Made by a program: the position numbers and the translations under genes. A DNA stretch of 64,000 nucleotides from Flavobacteriaceae bacterium. Its GTDB lineage: Bacteria > Bacteroidota > Bacteroidia > Flavobacteriales > Flavobacteriaceae. Of this stretch, positions 62,868 through 64,000 are shown in pieces; position 1 is the first letter of the stretch; each line of letters opens with the position of its first letter. The stretch is from the NCBI GenBank assembly GCA_003443635.1, contig CP031964.1, positions 1,768,321 through 1,832,320 on the forward strand. The letters are read 5' to 3'. The notes under the pieces were generated by a model. That model saw nothing but the letters and a program-made list of their open reading frames with translations, was not told the DNA's origin and searched no databases.

Positions 62868-64000
62868 ATGGAACACAACTCAACTTTTCCCATAAAGCAA
62901 ACAGAATTAGATACACTTAGAGATGAAGCTTCATCATATTTAAAAAGTGTACAATGGGAACAAGGACAGCGTGCTAAAAATAAAGAAAAAGATAACAAAG
63001 ATGAATCAATACTTTTATATTTATCAAGAGCTAATAATGGTAGTAATGTAGAAATTACATCTGTTTCAAAAACTATTTTAGCTTTAAAAAAACGATTATT
63101 ACCCGACTCGATAGCAATTCCTATTTATTTAAATCAAACACTTTATGCTGTACAAGAAGGTTTAACTTTGGGTGTTTGGATTAAAGATAGTTATTACGAT
63201 GCATCTGGATTGTCGAGTTTAAACGAACGAAAATCAACTTTAGATAACGCTGGAAAGAGAGAATTTGAAAGTAAAATGCATACGGCTACGGCGTTTATGC
63301 TATTCTCATCTGCATATTTCATTCTTAATTATTTAAAACCATATGCTTCGGATGACTTAAGTGTTATGAAAAACAAGTTTGCTGGAATCCCTGAAATATC
63401 TTTAATGTCGCCATTAAAAGGAATTTCTTGCAACCTATTTTATTATGATAAATACTTAGATCATCCAGAAATTATTAAAACAGATAAAGATGTTATAGAT
63501 TTTACAGTTGTTTATTTTGAAGGATTAATAGATGAAATTCAACTTCGTAAAAGTAGCTTAGAGTATACAGAAACAATTACAGATAGAACTTATAAATTAG
63601 AAAATTCAGAATTTGCTATCTCTGGATGGGAAAATGTTTTTGCTGGAACTGCAAAAAGTGTTGAATTTAATAAAATTCAATTTGAACAAATCGTTGGTAA
63701 TAAAGATGCGAAACACTTTGCTCGTCGATTAACAGAACGTTTATTGAGCTATGATTTTGAAACGAAGCAGAATCCATTTCAAGAATTAGGAGGTTTTATG
63801 CCTGTATTTATGGGGTACGGAATTCCTGGTACAGGAAAGAGTATGTTAATTGCTGCGATTGCAACACGATTAAAAGAACATTGCGATAACTTGAATATTC
63901 CATTCTTATTCCACCCAATGCCAGATACTTTAATTAGTACATTTCAAGGAGGTTCAGCCGAAAAAATGGTAGAATGGATGAAACCAATGCAAGATCCTTC
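62868..64000 (+). CDS. AAA+ ATPase, 3' end outside the window
   Basis: An open frame runs from the ATG at 62868 to the window end without a stop (377 complete codons), so the gene is truncated only by the window. The first 300 residues are an unrecognised helical domain. The AAA+ core begins near residue 318 with Walker A GYGIPGTGKSM, followed by a pore-loop-like STFQGGSAEKM in the place of the classic substrate-gripping loop. Walker B, sensor and arginine-finger parts lie beyond 64000. The pattern suggests a classical AAA unfoldase or remodeller with a large N-terminal domain. It is the third gene of the co-directional set starting at 60216. Confidence 0.88.
   Translation, partial: MEHNSTFPIKQTELDTLRDEASSYLKSVQWEQGQRAKNKEKDNKDESILLYLSRANNGSNVEITSVSKTILALKKRLLPDSIAIPIYLNQTLYAVQEGLTLGVWIKDSYYDASGLSSLNERKSTLDNAGKREFESKMHTATAFMLFSSAYFILNYLKPYASDDLSVMKNKFAGIPEISLMSPLKGISCNLFYYDKYLDHPEIIKTDKDVIDFTVVYFEGLIDEIQLRKSSLEYTETITDRTYKLENSEFAISGWENVFAGTAKSVEFNKIQFEQIVGNKDAKHFARRLTERLLSYDFETKQNPFQELGGFMPVFMGYGIPGTGKSMLIAAIATRLKEHCDNLNIPFLFHPMPDTLISTFQGGSAEKMVEWMKPMQDP

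Noticed and set aside
1..64000. CRISPR arrays, tRNAs, insertion sequences, prophage
   Set aside because: No spaced direct repeats, cloverleaf sequences, transposase or phage proteins were seen.

Overview
The window looks like chromosome from a member of the Flavobacteriaceae (phylum Bacteroidota). The evidence is a strongly A+T-rich sequence, no Shine-Dalgarno-like spacing ahead of genes, flavobacterial -7 elements of the form TAnnTTTG, a DnaK with the Bacteroidota variant GTHDVS, a complete menaquinone cluster, a TonB-plug/von Willebrand fusion and a CAL67264-type small membrane protein. Genes are densely packed and no gene-free stretch exceeds about 215 bases. I saw no tRNA, rRNA, CRISPR array, insertion sequence or phage gene.

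Layout. 1-4210: a peptide-export island. Two small double-glycine-leader peptides with six-cysteine cores flank a peptidase-containing ABC exporter (C39 family) and its HlyD partner; both peptide genes carry the same upstream structured element, and both are closed by strong terminators. 4277-12149: a YifB/ComM-type ATPase, a fused M16 peptidase lipoprotein and a tricorn-like S41 peptidase. 12150-15700: an Nramp-fold transporter joined to the 5-oxoprolinase genes pxpABC; the tricorn gene abuts it. 15770-17684: an uncharacterised module of a small soluble protein, a seven-helix membrane protein and an orphan histidine kinase. 17689-22632: housekeeping genes (aldehyde dehydrogenase, pseudouridine synthase, panB, NTF2-like protein, serine dehydratase). 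22862-26258: dnaK with an interesting promoter region, then a small ECF sigma-factor operon. 26386-30738: serine hydrolase, nitronate monooxygenase-like enzyme, AraC regulator, PPOX flavoprotein. 30751-34808: modABC, a sulfatase-modifying-factor-like protein and rlmF. 34888-37411: DUF2306 protein and a three-gene minus-strand operon.

37503-47647 is the menaquinone region: menI-like, menF, menD, then DUF2853, cvfB and a small protein, then menB, menA, menC, a CPBP membrane protease and menE; no clear menH is present. 47745-60055 holds a von Willebrand/TonB-plug fusion, DoxX, an M24 peptidase, an MFS transporter, an acyl-CoA carboxylase beta subunit, an FMN reductase, pirin, ettA and a metallo-beta-lactamase-fold lipid/periplasmic-type protein. 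60216-64000 is a co-directional set of a long coiled-coil protein, an unrecognised 353-residue protein and an AAA+ ATPase that runs off the window end.

The best candidates for undescribed biology are the six-cysteine exported peptides with their interlocked repeat leaders, the coiled-coil/unknown/AAA+ set at the right end, the soluble/7TM/kinase module, and an Nramp homologue in the 5-oxoproline operon that has lost its canonical metal ligands.
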